From contig CAYXZD010000007.1 of assembly GCA_964469565.1 (NCBI GenBank), positions 100,440 to 164,439 of the forward strand: DNA of 64,000 nt, read 5' to 3'. The DNA comes from GCA-2720975 sp964469565 (GTDB lineage Bacteria > Planctomycetota > UBA1135 > GCA-002686595). This document shows positions 26,245 to 34,822 of the stretch, in pieces; the first letter of the stretch is position 1; every line of letters starts with the position of its first letter. A program made the translations under genes and the position numbers. Under the pieces are notes generated by a model. The model worked only from the letters and a program-made list of their open reading frames with translations, was not told the origin of the DNA and made no database searches.

Positions 26245-27888
26245 ATGAGCACCCGCATCCTCCTATCCTTGGCCCAGTGCCTCCTCTTTCTCGCTAGCTG
26301 CGGCTCCTCCACTGAACCAGCCACCCGGCCCAATATCGTCCTCATCAGCGTGGATTGTCTGCGTGCGGACCACCTCTCGTGTTATGGGTACGAACGCCCA
26401 ACGACACCTCACCTCGACGCACTCGCTGCCTCTGGCGTACGGTTTGAGCGCACCCTCGCAAGCAGTTCCTGGACCCTGCCCTCGCACCTGTCCATGCTGA
26501 CGGGGTTGCCCGTCTCCGCCCACGGAATCGACGACGATCGCCTCTACACACTCTCGGATTCCACCGGTACGCCCCTGCCCGTCCCCCTTCGAGGCCTGTT
26601 TGTCTCAGAGGTTTTGCAAGCCAATGGCTATCGCACCGGCGGATTCTTCACCTGGAAGTACTTAGAGGGCACGTTTGGTTTCGGGCCAGGATTCGATACC
26701 TGGGAACGTCTGGGCCACACGTTCTATTCCCACCCAGAGATCGGTCCTGCCTGGGAAGCCGTCCGCAAGTCCAACGACGTGCCCGGCATGAAGGCCCTCG
26801 CGGCCCAGTACCCCGATCTCTTCGACCCGGCCCGACCTTCCGCTCCCGAGACAGTCGATCGAGCCCTCGCCTGGCTCGATGAGTCCGACCCCGCCGTTTC
26901 ACAATCCGCGGATGGAGGGCGGCCCTTCTTTCTGTTTGTGCACCTCTTCGATGCCCACGACCCCTACCACCCTCCCGAGCCGCACTACTCGATGTTTGCC
27001 GGTGACTACCAAGGGTCGATTGATGGGTACAACATCACCAACGCAGACTCTGCCGTTCGGCATGACATGGATCCCGCTGACCTAGAGCGACTCGTATCCC
27101 TCTATGACGGAGCCATACACTTTGTTGATGAGCAGATCGGCCGCCTTCTCGACGGTCTGGACCAACGTGGCTTGGGGAAAGACTCCCTAGTCATTGTCAC
27201 GGCCGATCATGGCGAGGAGTTTTTCGAACACGGTCACAAGACCCATCGGCGTCAGTTGTACATGGAGAGTATCCACGTCCCGTTGATTCTGAGCTGGCCG
27301 GGAGAATTGCCTCCCAAAACGGTGGTCTCTGGGACCTCGGGCCTCATCGACATCGCCCCTACAGTGCTCGCCGCAGCGGGCCTAGCTTCGCCGGTCGAGA
27401 ACGCTGGGCGGAATCTTCTGCCCTTCGCCCGCGGGGAGCAGAACAACGGGGACTATCCCTACTTGGCCGAACTCACTCTCTTTGATGGAGAGCCCGCCCC
27501 TCAGCGCCACGCCGCCATTGTGGAGGGACATCAGCAATGGCTACTCCAAGCCCGAGGGAGCGAGCCCTGGCACGTGAGCCTACTGGACCTCGGCCAAGAC
27601 CCTTTGGGACGAGGATACGGCGAGGCGATGACCCTGGACGCCCCCCCTTCTCCTACCTCACCCAGCCCCCTGCAACGACTGAACCGCCAACGGGACTTGT
27701 TGACTCGGTTGCGTTCCCTCCAGCCATGGAGGGGGGAGGGTGCACAAGCTCTTAGCACCCATGACCTCGAGGAGCTAGCCGCCATGGGCTATGGAGGGAA
27801 TAGCCCACGGGACGCGGCCCCCCAGGACGAAAGCGATACGGCAGGCGACCGACTCCCCCTCGACGGGGGTGTTTGGTCCGATGGTTAG
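26245..27888 (+). CDS. Sulfatase-like lipoprotein (alkaline phosphatase superfamily)
   Basis: Exported lipoprotein of 547 residues: the signal peptide ends in the lipobox LASC with Cys19. The alkaline-phosphatase-superfamily hydrolase domain has PNIVLISVDCLRADHL (metal Asp), a nucleophile segment SSWTLPSHLSMLTG, HLFDAHDPYHPP and VTADHGEEFFEHGH. Type I sulfatases carry C/S-x-P-x-R for formylglycine; here the aligned position is Thr77 and the arginine is His81, so formylglycine chemistry is unlikely and a threonine-nucleophile phosphoesterase or transferase role is more plausible. The C terminus ends in an LEELAAMGYGG motif common in such proteins. GTG 26242 directly precedes ATG 26245. Confidence 0.85.
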   Translation: MSTRILLSLAQCLLFLASCGSSTEPATRPNIVLISVDCLRADHLSCYGYERPTTPHLDALAASGVRFERTLASSSWTLPSHLSMLTGLPVSAHGIDDDRLYTLSDSTGTPLPVPLRGLFVSEVLQANGYRTGGFFTWKYLEGTFGFGPGFDTWERLGHTFYSHPEIGPAWEAVRKSNDVPGMKALAAQYPDLFDPARPSAPETVDRALAWLDESDPAVSQSADGGRPFFLFVHLFDAHDPYHPPEPHYSMFAGDYQGSIDGYNITNADSAVRHDMDPADLERLVSLYDGAIHFVDEQIGRLLDGLDQRGLGKDSLVIVTADHGEEFFEHGHKTHRRQLYMESIHVPLILSWPGELPPKTVVSGTSGLIDIAPTVLAAAGLASPVENAGRNLLPFARGEQNNGDYPYLAELTLFDGEPAPQRHAAIVEGHQQWLLQARGSEPWHVSLLDLGQDPLGRGYGEAMTLDAPPSPTSPSPLQRLNRQRDLLTRLRSLQPWRGEGAQALSTHDLEELAAMGYGGNSPRDAAPQDESDTAGDRLPLDGGVWSDG

Positions 27889-27952
27889 AGCCGCCGGCTA
27901 GGTCGAGTCCGGCAGAATCCCGAGCCCTACCCCACTCCGAGCCCTCCCCAGC

Positions 27953-29434
27953 TCAAGGTGAAGGGTGACTGCGCACTCGCTCGACTGCCGCACGCCACAG
28001 ACCCATGCGTTGCGCCCGCTCGATGGAGTCAATCGTCGGCCCAAAGCGAGCACTCTGAGATCGGGGGGCGAGGGCCGCGATAGGGTCCTCCCAGAGCCCA
28101 CTCCCAACTCCAGCGAGGGCTGCAGCCCCTCGGGCAGTCGCCTCGACTTGATCCGGTCGCACGACCTCCAGATTCGCCATGTCCGCCTGAAGCCCCATGA
28201 GTAGATTGTTGGCCGCCGCGCCACCATCGACACGCAATTCTTCAATGGCAAGGCCGGTGTCTTCACGCAGGATTTCAATCAATTCTGCGCACTGATAGGC
28301 AATGGCATCAAGGGCTGCCCGGGCAATGTGCCGCCGGTCGCTCCCCCGCGTAAGGCCGAGCAGGGCAGCACGCGCATCGGGATCCCAATACGGTGCCCCC
28401 AGCCCAGCAAAGGCTGGAACGAGGTGCACCCCCTCACTACTGGTCACACTCGCCGCGAGTTCCTCTGATTGGGCGGCGGTCTCTAACATGCCGAGACCAT
28501 CCCGCAACCACTGCAGAATCAGCCCCCCTGAGAACACGGACCCCTCCAAGGCATAACAGGATTGGCCCTCCGGCCCCACGGCGAGGGTGGTGAGAAGCCC
28601 CTTGTCGGAATCCACTCGCGTCGCACCTGTGTTGAGCAACAAGAAGCAGCCAGTCCCGTAGGTATTCTTCAGGGTCCCCGGTTCGAGGCAACCCTGCCCA
28701 AACAACGCGGCCTGCTGATCGCCGGCCATGCCGCGAATAGGCGCGTTGAGCCCACCCGGCAATTGGGCTAGACCCAACTCCCCCACCGAGGCACGCACCG
28801 GGGGCAGCCACTCACATTCAACACCGAACACGGCACCCAAGTCCGGGCACCAGCCCTTCGCCTCGATGTCGTAGAGCATCGTTCTCGCCGCGTTGGTGGG
28901 ATCCGTGGCGCACTCCTCGCCGCGGGTTAGGTGATGCAAGACCAATGCGTCCACCGTGCAGAACCGCAGGTGCCCAGCACGCGCAGCCTCGGCAACCCCG
29001 GGCCGATGAGCCAGCATCCATTCGATCTTCGTTGCTGAAAAATAGGGATCGAGCAGGAGCCCGGTACGTTGGCGCACTAAAGGCTCCCGACCCTCCTGCC
29101 TCAATTGCGAGCAACGGTCAGCCGTGCGACGATCCTGCCAGACGATTCCCCGCCCCATGCACCGTCCAGAGTCGAGATCGAGCGCAAAAACGGTCTCTCG
29201 CTGATTCGTAATCCCAACGGCCACCGGCGGCTCACTGATTCCATTCAGCACATCGATCAGAGTTGCATCAAGGGCGCCGAGGATGGCCTCGGCACTGTGC
29301 TCCACTTGACCGGGGGCAGGAAAGCACTGCTCGAATTCTTGGGATGCACGTCCAAGCGTGTTGAGCTGATCATCTAAGAGCAATGTGGTCACTCCAGTCG
29401 TTCCCACATCCACCGCGAGGAGAGTGTTCTGCAT
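27953..29434 (-). CDS. glpK: Glycerol kinase
   Basis: ATP-dependent phosphorylation of glycerol to glycerol 3-phosphate. 493 residues, family-typical. FGGY motifs: LLAVDVGTTGVTTLL (ATP site), VGITNQRET, GIVWQDRRT, MAGDQQAALFGQGC, GTLKNTYGTGCFLL, VPAFAGLGAPYWDPDARA and LRVDGGAAANNLLMGLQAD. The Arg and Trp-Gln-Asp-Arg substrate contacts are present. No glpF, glpD or glpR in the window. Convergent with the sulfatase-like lipoprotein gene. Confidence 0.95.
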   Translation of the reverse strand: MQNTLLAVDVGTTGVTTLLLDDQLNTLGRASQEFEQCFPAPGQVEHSAEAILGALDATLIDVLNGISEPPVAVGITNQRETVFALDLDSGRCMGRGIVWQDRRTADRCSQLRQEGREPLVRQRTGLLLDPYFSATKIEWMLAHRPGVAEAARAGHLRFCTVDALVLHHLTRGEECATDPTNAARTMLYDIEAKGWCPDLGAVFGVECEWLPPVRASVGELGLAQLPGGLNAPIRGMAGDQQAALFGQGCLEPGTLKNTYGTGCFLLLNTGATRVDSDKGLLTTLAVGPEGQSCYALEGSVFSGGLILQWLRDGLGMLETAAQSEELAASVTSSEGVHLVPAFAGLGAPYWDPDARAALLGLTRGSDRRHIARAALDAIAYQCAELIEILREDTGLAIEELRVDGGAAANNLLMGLQADMANLEVVRPDQVEATARGAAALAGVGSGLWEDPIAALAPRSQSARFGPTIDSIERAQRMGLWRAAVERVRSHPSP

Positions 29435-29519
29435 ACCCTGAGACTAGCGTGATTGTCCGCTCGCAGACTCATACTGCTTGGGGGAATCCTTCGTTGGGGC
29501 GAGCAGCAGCCCGGCCCAT

Positions 29520-29560
29520 GAGAAAGCCGCCTGCCTAGCACTCGAGCGCTAGGGGGCGGC
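29520..29560 (-). terminator. Probable terminator of the sigma-factor operon
   Basis: An interrupted hairpin, GCCGCC with CCTAGC pairing to GCTAGG with GGCGGC (29526-29560). On the minus strand it is followed by CTTTCTC. It lies 60 bases past the last gene of the operon and ahead of glpK. The T tract is short, so efficiency is uncertain. Confidence 0.6.
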
Positions 29561-29619
29561 TTGGCTCAATCCCGAATTCCCACCCGAGCGTGCGGAAACC
29601 GAGTTGTCGACGGGCTCGC

Positions 29620-30243
29620 TTACAGGTCTTGTTGGATCGTCAGCAATCCCGCGTTCGAGATGTAGTCCACACGCCCCCGGGCCAGACCCCGGCGCTGCAG
29701 AGTCACAAGGGCGAATTGTCCGCTCAGGAAGCCGGAAATCTTGTCGAAATCCGTGTTGAGAGTCGCGCCAGTCTGCACAAAGATCGGGCGCCCGACGATG
29801 GATCCGTCGATCTCGGTCATGGCCGTCATGCCTCCGCCATTGAATCCCGACCCCAAGCCCATGGAGAGACTAGGGATTGAATCAAGCACCTGCTCGTCCA
29901 AGACTAGGGTCACATCCCCGTAGAAGTCGAGCCAGACAACGTTTCCCGGCAAGTACGTGGGCACATAAAAACCAGTCCCGTAGGCGTCGGTGATTGTCTG
30001 GTTGAGAAGGGATCTCGATCCGGTCAAGTAGAAGGTTTGGGATCCATCACCCCCGTCAGCCGAGGGCAAGCTTCCAATGGTCCCGTCACCTGCTGCAACC
30101 AGCGTGCGCCCATGGGAGGCCACAAGGGCGCCAATAGCCAAGAGCGCCACGAAGGCACGACGTGTACGAGAACGGAAAGGGGTGGAGGTCGTGCGGGTGT
30201 CCTGCACTGGGCCCGTCGACCGGAATTTCATCAAGGATCTCAT
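29620..30243 (-). CDS. Secreted protein of the sigma-factor operon, unknown function
   Basis: 207 residues with a signal peptide (TRRAFVALLAIGALVASHG, about residues 28-46). The mature part is rich in beta-strand-like segments: TFYLTGSRSLLNQTITD, NVVWLDFYGDVTLVLDEQVLD and RPIFVQTGATLNTDFDKISG. No family recognised. The start overlaps the end of the upstream TPR gene by four bases (ATGA), so it is translated as the third gene of the sigma operon. The strict coupling suggests it is an extracytoplasmic component or the main output of the cassette. That role is inferred from position only. Confidence 0.65.
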   Translation of the reverse strand: MRSLMKFRSTGPVQDTRTTSTPFRSRTRRAFVALLAIGALVASHGRTLVAAGDGTIGSLPSADGGDGSQTFYLTGSRSLLNQTITDAYGTGFYVPTYLPGNVVWLDFYGDVTLVLDEQVLDSIPSLSMGLGSGFNGGGMTAMTEIDGSIVGRPIFVQTGATLNTDFDKISGFLSGQFALVTLQRRGLARGRVDYISNAGLLTIQQDL

Positions 30244-31457
30244 GCGTTCACCTCCCCTGGGCCTGCCTGGCCATGGGGCCCAGGATCGACATCAGAGCGG
30301 GAGCTAGCGTCATCCTGGGAAGGGGTCTGACCGAAGAGTTCCGGGCAGCGCTGGAATAGCGCCTCAAGAAACCCGGGTTGCGAATCGATCGCTGCACGGA
30401 GCTGGTCCGTTTCACCCACGACCTGAGCCACGTCGGTCACGCAGTCAGGATGAAGGTCAAGCAGCTGTCGGAAGTAGTCTAGTGAGCGCTTCTGGTTACC
30501 TGCATAGGCATACGCTAAAGCGATGTTCAGTCGTGCCATCCAGAAGCGTGGATCGTTGTCCGCCAAGCCGGTCGTCGTGACCCAACGCCAACAGGTGATG
30601 GCCTTGCGCCAGTTCTCTTCACCGTTGTAGAGCCGCCCCAACTGGTTGGCTGCGTGGCCGCGATTCTCCTGGGACAGGGCTGTATCAAACACTTCGCGAT
30701 ACATCTCCGCCGCACGCAGGGTCTTTCCCTCATGCGCCATCAGGAATGCCAAGTAAATCTTGGCTTCTTCGTGATCGGCATCCGTCTCGATCGCTTGTTT
30801 GAGCAGTCTGCGCCCCTTCTCAATCGGCTCGACGATTTGTTCGAGGCGACCATTCAACAGGTGACGCGCCTGACGCCAGTCCACTCCGGTGTTTGCATCG
30901 CGACCACTCAGCAAGACGCCGTCCACAAACCCACGCCCGGCAGTCTTGGCCAGGCCTGCATCCTCTGCATCGACCGCCACGGCGGACTCAAAGACGCGCT
31001 CACGGAAGGCGTCAAAGTCCATTCCAGCCAAGACATATGCTTTTCCGAGCTGATAAAAAATTGTCGCGAGGCGATGCACCAAATCGATACGGTCGGCCTC
31101 GGCAGCCATGTCTACGTCTGGGCCAGAGGGAGCATCGATCGCTCCCGAAAGCATGGCGAGCCGCGCCTCAAGTCGAGCGGGATCGGCCATGTCCTTGTGC
31201 AATCTCACATAGCGGCGTGCATCCGCGAAGAATGTTTGGCAAGCCTCGGACTCCTCCATCTGTACCATCACGCGGGCCGCAGCAGCCTCATCCAGCTCGC
31301 CGTCTACGAGACAGGAGAGATCCTCCTGCAGTGCCAATTCCGTGGCGCTCAATCCCATGGACCAGCCGTCATGAAACGCCTCGTTCCCCATGGAAGGATT
31401 GGGGTTCTTGCCGTCAGGCTCGTGCCCCTGGCCGGAATTAGGGTTTTTCATAGTCAT
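30240..31457 (-). CDS. Anti-sigma-like protein with TPR repeats, soluble
   Basis: 405 residues. Around 48-95 a segment (LSCLVDGELDEAAAARVMVQM) resembles the N-terminal anti-sigma domain found in many membrane anti-sigma factors, but without the zinc motif HxxxCxxC. The rest holds TPR-like helices (KIYLAFLMAHEGKTLRAAEMY, NQLGRLYNGEENWRKAITCW, ARLNIALAYAYAGNQKRSLDYF). No transmembrane segment is seen, so signalling would be cytosolic. It overlaps the sigma gene upstream and the secreted-protein gene downstream by four bases each. Predicted role: holding or releasing the sigma factor through TPR contacts. Assignment is from context and weak motif similarity. Confidence 0.65.
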   Translation of the reverse strand: MTMKNPNSGQGHEPDGKNPNPSMGNEAFHDGWSMGLSATELALQEDLSCLVDGELDEAAAARVMVQMEESEACQTFFADARRYVRLHKDMADPARLEARLAMLSGAIDAPSGPDVDMAAEADRIDLVHRLATIFYQLGKAYVLAGMDFDAFRERVFESAVAVDAEDAGLAKTAGRGFVDGVLLSGRDANTGVDWRQARHLLNGRLEQIVEPIEKGRRLLKQAIETDADHEEAKIYLAFLMAHEGKTLRAAEMYREVFDTALSQENRGHAANQLGRLYNGEENWRKAITCWRWVTTTGLADNDPRFWMARLNIALAYAYAGNQKRSLDYFRQLLDLHPDCVTDVAQVVGETDQLRAAIDSQPGFLEALFQRCPELFGQTPSQDDASSRSDVDPGPHGQAGPGEVNA

Positions 31458-32464
31458 GCTTCACCGCCTTGCGAATCACTGTCGGTTAGCCTTTCTGTCG
31501 ATCCATTCCCTGGGCCATTCCCTGGGCCATTCCCTGCGCCATTCTCTGGGGAAGAAGTGTCGCCGAGCTCAGATGGGGTCACTGAGGAAACCTCGAGGTC
31601 GTTGCCCTTGGATTGCACCCGGTTCTTGCTGTCCTGCGCAGAGCTTGCACCCCTTGGGCGCGGGTCACGGGCGGGCTTGCAGTCCGGTGAGAGTCCTTCA
31701 AACACACGCTGCATCGCTCGGTGGATCTTGCGCCGCGCGCGGAAGATCACCATCTTGAGGTTCTCCAACTTGATGCCAAGTTCCTCGGCCGTCTCCCGAT
31801 AGCTCGCACCGTCAATCTCCACACGGTGCAGGGCGCGCTGCTCCCGCGCCGACAGCATGGAGTAGAACTTCAAGTACATCTGCAGGTACGTCAGGTAGAC
31901 CCGGGCGCACTCGGCTTGGCTCTCCTGTTCAATGGCTCCACCGAGGGGGCCGTGGGCGGTGGCCTCCGGCTGGTCGGAAAGATCCTCGAATGGCACCTCG
32001 CGCCGACCACCCTTGTTGCCCTTGCGCAATTGCTTGAGCACGGTGTTGCGAACGATCGTGGCTGACCAGACGCGGAACGCATCCTCGCGACTGCAATCAA
32101 AACGATGGGGATAGCGATAGACGTTGAAGAAAATCTCTTGAAGTACGTCGAGGTCATCCACTTGGCTGCCGTAGCGCCGCAAACGGGCCGCCACCTGCAC
32201 CAACAGGTGTGAGCTATTGAGCTCATACAACAGACCAAAGCAGGCCCGATTGCGGTCGATACGGAAACGCTCCATCAAACGTGTGGAGAGGGCGTCGCGC
32301 ACCGAATCAGTGCTGCGCGTGCGATCGCTCAGAATCGCCAGCAGACGTGCGTGCTCTTCAGCCCCCACATCCTGTGCCAGTCCCTCGATACGCCCCTTGA
32401 GGCGTTCCTTCGCCCCGGGTGCAGAGAGAAGGTTGCCCGAAAGGGCATGGTCAATGGCCTGCAT
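31454..32464 (-). CDS. ECF-type RNA polymerase sigma factor with C-terminal extension
   Basis: 336 residues. Region 2 (about 75-150) has LYELNSSHLLVQVAARLRRY, DDLDVLQEIFFNVYRYPHRF and FRVWSATIVRNTVLKQLRK. Region 4 (about 205-260) has LSAREQRALHRVEIDGASYR, TAEELGIKLENLKMVIFRARRK. An N-terminal segment of about 70 residues and a C-terminal low-complexity tail of about 75 residues (Ser/Asn/Gly/Pro, including AGNGPGNG repeats) make it longer than the usual 180-200-residue ECF factor. It is first in a three-gene ATGA-overlapping operon with the TPR anti-sigma-like gene and a secreted protein, and probably autoregulates that operon. Confidence 0.85.
   Translation of the reverse strand: MQAIDHALSGNLLSAPGAKERLKGRIEGLAQDVGAEEHARLLAILSDRTRSTDSVRDALSTRLMERFRIDRNRACFGLLYELNSSHLLVQVAARLRRYGSQVDDLDVLQEIFFNVYRYPHRFDCSREDAFRVWSATIVRNTVLKQLRKGNKGGRREVPFEDLSDQPEATAHGPLGGAIEQESQAECARVYLTYLQMYLKFYSMLSAREQRALHRVEIDGASYRETAEELGIKLENLKMVIFRARRKIHRAMQRVFEGLSPDCKPARDPRPRGASSAQDSKNRVQSKGNDLEVSSVTPSELGDTSSPENGAGNGPGNGPGNGSTERLTDSDSQGGEA
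31503..31550 (-). repeat. 12-bp tandem repeat in the sigma-factor 3' tail
   Basis: Four 12-bp units on the plus strand: CCATTCCCTGGG twice, CCATTCCCTGCG and CCATTCTCTGGG. On the minus strand they encode the Gly-Asn-Gly-Pro tail of the sigma factor. Confidence 0.92.
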
Positions 32465-32920
32465 GAAGGTGGGGTCGAATTGAGGGGGAGGGCAGTCTTA
32501 GCCGTCAAGCCTCCTCAAGTGACCGGCACTCTCCGATCCCTGGGGGGAGGGGGGACAGATGGGTTCACGGGGCAGGAGGAGAGTCCTGATAGCCGTCTCG
32601 GGGATGTTGGATTGCTAGAAGAGGATCGAATAGGCCCTCTACGCTGTAATTAGAAGGTACACGGCTCGGAGTTTCGTTCCCAAACCTGACACCGAACGGT
32701 GTTTTGGGCAGAAACCGGGTCCTCTCTCCGTAAAGCCTACCACGGAAAGGGGTTAGGGGGGGCTCCAATCGGGAACTCCAGCCGAGCACCTCCCCTCACG
32801 CGTCCCACGGGCTGCCATGCCCATCGTGCAGGCCCATCAGCGGATGGCCCCTTTCACAGGCAGCACAGCTCCCACGCACCTGCTAGCCTCCCAGAAGCCG
32901 TACGTGCGCTCCCCGCTCCC
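32465..32920. other. Divergent intergenic region between the sigma operon and queG
   Basis: A relatively AT-rich patch near 32640-32700 contains a perfect palindrome ACACCGAACGGTGT (32689-32702), a candidate operator or small hairpin. The queG frame stays open upstream to 32699, but that part has no family similarity. No consensus promoter could be fixed. Confidence 0.4.
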
Positions 32921-33970
32921 ATGCCCCATTCCACTAGCCAGCAGATTCTCGATCTCGCCCGGGAAGCTGGTTTTGACCTGGCGAGCCTCGCCCCCCTCGC
33001 CCCCCCACAGGCGGGCGAGAGGTACAAGCGGTACCTCAAGGAGGGTCGCCAGGCCACCATGGACTGGATGGAGCGCCAGCGCGAGCGCATCCTCGATCCC
33101 CACCAGATCCTGCCCCAGGGCCGCTCCATCCTAGCCCTAGGCATGGGCCATTCCCGGCCCGCTGCCCCGGCCACTCCAGGCGGCAAGGTCGCCCGCTACG
33201 CTGCCGGGCGTGATTACCACAACCTCATCGGAAAACGCCTAGCCAAACTCACCAAGAAGCTACGGTCACTCGATTTGATCAGCCACTCACGCTGGATCGT
33301 CGATGCAGGCCCCCTCATTGAAAGGTCCCATGCCGCTGCGGCCAACCTCGGGTTTGAATCGAAAGCCACCAATCTTTTGAATCCACAGTTCGGTCCCTGG
33401 TTCTTTCTGGCGGAAATCCTGATTGACCACCCGGTAGACTCCCCCAGTGCACCGCCCCTAGAGATCAGTTGTGGAACTTGCACGGCCTGCCTCGATGCAT
33501 GCCCCACATCGGCCCTGATCGCACCCGGCGAACTCGACTCGCGGCTCTGCATTTCATATCAGACGATTGAGAACCGCGGCACGATCCCCGAGGACCTGCG
33601 GCCCAAACTCAGTGGCTGGTTGTTTGGTTGCGACATCTGCTCTGAAGTCTGCCCCTTTGGGACCCAAGCCCCCAACCTTGCGAGTCGCTTCGGCCAACAC
33701 CCAGCCCTCGAACAGACGAGCCTAGAGACGCTCACGCAACTCACCGACGAACAATTCCGCAAGGTCTTCGAGGGCTCTCCGTTGCGTCGACCTGGTCGTG
33801 CGGGTCTCGCTCGCAATGCCGCACTCCTATTGGGAAACCGGCGCGATGGTCAGGGTTATCAGGCACTGCGCAAGGCCCACAAGAGCGACCCTTCTCCAAT
33901 TGTGCGCGAAGCCGCTGCTTGGTCCCTGGCCCAGGCCTTTGGCGAGGAGCTTCCCGGGACCGAGGGCTAG
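32921..33970 (+). CDS. queG: Epoxyqueuosine reductase
   Basis: Last step of queuosine biosynthesis: cobalamin- and iron-sulfur-dependent reduction of epoxyqueuosine in tRNA. The DUF1730 N-terminal domain holds GRSILALGMGH and WIVDAGPLIERSHAAAANLGF. Two 4Fe-4S motifs follow: CGTCTACLDACPTSAL and GCDICSEVCPFG. A HEAT-like C-terminal end (VREAAAWSLAQAFG) is typical of QueG. 349 residues from ATG 32921 (MPHSTSQQIL); longer starts give an unrelated leader. QueA, the preceding enzyme in the pathway, is encoded about 1.6 kb away on the other strand. Confidence 0.95.
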   Translation: MPHSTSQQILDLAREAGFDLASLAPLAPPQAGERYKRYLKEGRQATMDWMERQRERILDPHQILPQGRSILALGMGHSRPAAPATPGGKVARYAAGRDYHNLIGKRLAKLTKKLRSLDLISHSRWIVDAGPLIERSHAAAANLGFESKATNLLNPQFGPWFFLAEILIDHPVDSPSAPPLEISCGTCTACLDACPTSALIAPGELDSRLCISYQTIENRGTIPEDLRPKLSGWLFGCDICSEVCPFGTQAPNLASRFGQHPALEQTSLETLTQLTDEQFRKVFEGSPLRRPGRAGLARNAALLLGNRRDGQGYQALRKAHKSDPSPIVREAAAWSLAQAFGEELPGTEG

Positions 33971-34516
33971 CCCCCAATCGCACGACCCCGTGCCCCAGAT
34001 GCGATGGAGCACGGAAAGCAGAGCGCGAACCCTCGCTCAAGTCTGGATCCGAGATCTAGGGCCCATGCCCGGGCCCGGGCCCTTGGGCGTGGTTGGCCCA
34101 TGGGGTCGTCACCTGAATCATTAGGCTCGACCCATCAACGTCTCTCGGAGTCCCCCGGGTCATCCCCCCGCAAGCTGGCGGAAGACTTCAGCCGTCCACG
34201 CCTAGCGGGCGGCCTCGCGACAGTGGCGTCCCCCCCAAACCCACTTCCCCCTGACGAGCCCGGAAGGCCCACACCCGCCTCCCATCTGGGCGTGTGGTGG
34301 ATCCCATGGACATGAGTCCCCCTGGATGTCGAGTATTCTCGACATCGCTGAACGCCATGCGGGGGGATTCACGAGGGTGTGACGCATTTGCAAGATTGTA
34401 AGTTGGCCTGTGATCTAGCCTTATCGCACATACATCAAAGCGGGCGAAGGGGATGGTCCCCAATTTGCAACATCCTAAACAGACCCGCAATCCTCACCGC
34501 AACTCAGGAGAACGAC
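33971..34516. other. Long intergenic region with a perfect inverted repeat
   Basis: No credible gene. It contains a GGGCCC/CCCGGG-rich patch near 34060-34095. A perfect nine-base inverted repeat, GATGTCGAG TATT CTCGACATC (34325-34346), lies 171 bases upstream of the zinc-ribbon gene. The last 130 bases are more AT-rich than the surroundings and probably hold that gene's promoter. Confidence 0.45.
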
Positions 34517-34750
34517 ATGGACACGAGCAACTACTACAACGACAAGAAATGGTGCCCCGCCTGCGAAGCCTACGTGCCCTATCTCATGAGCATCGAGCAC
34601 TCCTACTGCACTGGCTGCGGAAGTGAGGTACGCCTGTTCTCAGATGAAGACTGGTCTGAGTTCCAAGAGGGGATGACCGCACGTCGCCCCAAGGGTGGTC
34701 GTCCGAGCAAGAAAGCCCAGGACAACGACGACGATCGCCGCACGGCCTAG
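34517..34750 (+). CDS. Small zinc-ribbon protein with basic tail
   Basis: 77 residues. Two Cys pairs (WCPAC near residue 12 and CTGCG near 36) form a zinc ribbon. They are followed by an acidic stretch and a basic RRPKGGRPSKK segment resembling an AT-hook-like or nucleic-acid-binding tail. The start is well supported: GGAG six bases before ATG 34517, whereas longer frames run into non-coding sequence. It may be a small nucleic-acid-associated or regulatory protein; no specific function can be given. Confidence 0.8.
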   Translation: MDTSNYYNDKKWCPACEAYVPYLMSIEHSYCTGCGSEVRLFSDEDWSEFQEGMTARRPKGGRPSKKAQDNDDDRRTA

Positions 34751-34822
34751 TCTGGAGCGCGACCCTCTAGTTTTGGGGGGCCCCGGGCCTCGCAAGGTGC
34801 TCTTAGGGTGCATGATGAACCC

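Noticed and set aside
30654..31802. Plus-strand frame of 382 codons opposite the TPR and sigma genes
   Set aside because: Antisense shadow; both minus-strand genes have recognisable repeats or sigma regions and coupled starts.
32699..32920. Upstream extension of queG
   Set aside because: The added 74 residues are His/Pro/Arg-rich, and ATG 32921 gives a family-typical N terminus.
34004..34315. Open frame of 103 codons between queG and the zinc-ribbon gene
   Set aside because: Arg/Pro/Ser-rich, no ribosome binding site, no similarity to a known family.
34751..34822. TPP riboswitch ahead of thiE
   Set aside because: No CTGAGA or other conserved TPP-riboswitch core; the gap is only about 70 bases.
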